This document shows positions 10,853 through 11,730 of a DNA stretch of 11,730 nucleotides, in pieces. The notes beneath the pieces are model-generated. The model made no database searches. It was not told the DNA's origin and saw nothing but the letters and a program-made list of their open reading frames with translations. The stretch comes from an uncultured Mycoplasmataceae bacterium (GTDB lineage: Bacteria > Bacillota_I > Bacilli_A > Mycoplasmatales > Mycoplasmoidaceae). The position numbers and the translations under genes were made by a program. How positions within the stretch are numbered: the stretch's first letter is position 1; every line of letters begins with the position of its first letter. The DNA lies in assembly GCA_947176635.1 (NCBI GenBank), contig CAMWRJ010000008.1:1-11730 (forward strand). The letters are read 5' to 3'.

Positions 10853-11730
10853 TTAATTAGCTGGTGGTTCTCCAACTATTATTTCTTTAATGTTATTTAA
10901 TTTATTTTTATTAACTAAATCGTCATAATGATTTTTTAATTCTTGAGTTGGTACATATATAGTTATTTTATTAGATTTATTTGTAACAAAAGTGTTAGGA
11001 TCAATATTAGGAATTATTGATGAAATTTTGACTCATTGCGTAGAATAAACACTATAAAAAATTGATCTACCTAATGTTATAACACTTGGTGGTATTACTA
11101 ATGATTCTAAGCCGCTTGAATTAAATGCATATTCTTCTATTACATTTAAACTATTTGGTAGATTTATCTTCTTTAAATTTTGGCATTTAAAAAAAGCATA
11201 TGCTCCTATTTCTTTAGTATTTTTAGGTAAAATGACTTTTTTTAGATAATAATGTTCATAAAACATACTATTTGAAATTCTATTTGATTTAAAATCTAAA
11301 ACACCAGGGTTAACATTTGGTCTTTCACTAGCAAATCCCGCTCATGTATTTAAAGCACTCATATCAACTGATTCAGTACTATTATTACTAAATTTATAAA
11401 TTAAATCTATAGGTTCATCAGTAATTTTCTCTGGGAAGATTATTTTTTTCTTTGTACCATTATATCCTTTAACAACAGGAACATAATCAGGTTCTCCATT
11501 ATCTACTGAAATTTTATATCTTACCATTTGAGTTGTGTTACTAGGACCTGGAACAGTATAATTAGTAAATCCAATAGTGAAATCAGATTTAGATAATAAA
11601 ACACCATCAATATAGAAATTTAAATTACTAATAATTAATTTGTTATTATTAATTTTAAAATTAGAATTATTTTCAATTTCATATTTTAAATATTCATAAG
11701 ATTTTAAACTAACAACTATTTGATCGCTAT
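10853..11730 (-). CDS. BspA-like leucine-rich-repeat surface protein (5' end outside window)
   Basis: The C-terminal 291 residues of a protein whose N terminus, including any signal peptide, lies beyond the right edge. Bases 11051-11245 encode about three LRR_5 (BspA-type, Treponema pallidum-type) repeats of the form LKKVILPKNTKEIGAYAF. Before them lies a beta-rich region with VDMSALNTWAGF and SNSMFYEHYYLKK, which loosely recall the DUF285-type repeats of mycoplasma surface proteins. After them a roughly 60-residue tail (ITIYVPTQELKNHYDDL, then KEIIVGEPPAN) resembles the closing segment often found in BspA-like proteins. Such proteins are generally secreted or lipid-anchored and bind host matrix or other cells; that role is inferred. 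Two TGA codons encode Trp. It converges on the DUF2779 gene and shares its terminator. Confidence 0.82.
11051..11245 (-). repeat. BspA-type LRR_5 repeats within the surface protein
   Basis: Three consecutive units of about 22-23 residues share the pattern L-x-x-I/V-x-L/I-P-x-x-x-x-x-I/L-G/E-x-x-A/I-F. They read LKKVILPKNTKEIGAYAF, LKKINLPNSLNVIEEYAF and LESLVIPPSVITLGRSIF. They differ from each other at DNA level, so this is an old protein repeat and not a recent DNA expansion. Confidence 0.8.

Overview
The window looks like part of a mycoplasma chromosome (class Mollicutes). It is very AT-rich, genes are packed with short gaps or overlaps, and TGA is read as tryptophan. I found about 40 in-frame TGA codons at Trp positions and no in-frame TGG. 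Under the standard code nearly every gene would look broken; under code 4 all are intact except the two cut by the window edges. The gene set (miaB, mnmA, fmt, a DUF2779 nuclease, BspA-like repeats) suggests the Mycoplasmopsis/Metamycoplasma side of the group, but genus cannot be fixed from this sequence alone.

Layout. Minus strand, 1-1476: the N-terminal 99 residues of a TrmR-like O-methyltransferase (cut by the left edge), preceded in the same transcription unit by a 390-residue membrane-anchored surface protein of unknown function. A 93-bp divergent intergenic region (1477-1569) carries promoter-like hexamers for both directions. Plus strand, 1570-10798: miaB, mnmA, an ABC transporter ATPase and three ABC-2-like permeases (the first and third are clear tandem duplicates), then a 95-bp gap with a good extended -10 promoter, then fmt and a 665-residue DUF2779 protein that appears to combine a RecB-type PD-(D/E)XK site with a DnaQ-like exonuclease site. 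A hairpin with A- and T-tracts (10805-10844) separates this run from a convergent minus-strand gene (10853 to the right edge) encoding a BspA-like leucine-rich-repeat surface protein, cut at its N terminus.

How the genes fit together. Four genes act on tRNA: trmR-like (wobble uridine hydroxyl methylation), miaB (ms2i6A37), mnmA (s2U34) and fmt (initiator tRNA formylation). An exporter-like ABC cassette sits inside this group and is tightly coupled to it: its ATPase gene starts within the end of mnmA and uses a Shine-Dalgarno sequence located in mnmA codons. The transporter substrate cannot be read from the sequence. The two outer genes encode surface proteins. No rRNA, tRNA, CRISPR array, insertion sequence or riboswitch was recognised. 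No gene-free stretch exceeds 100 bases.
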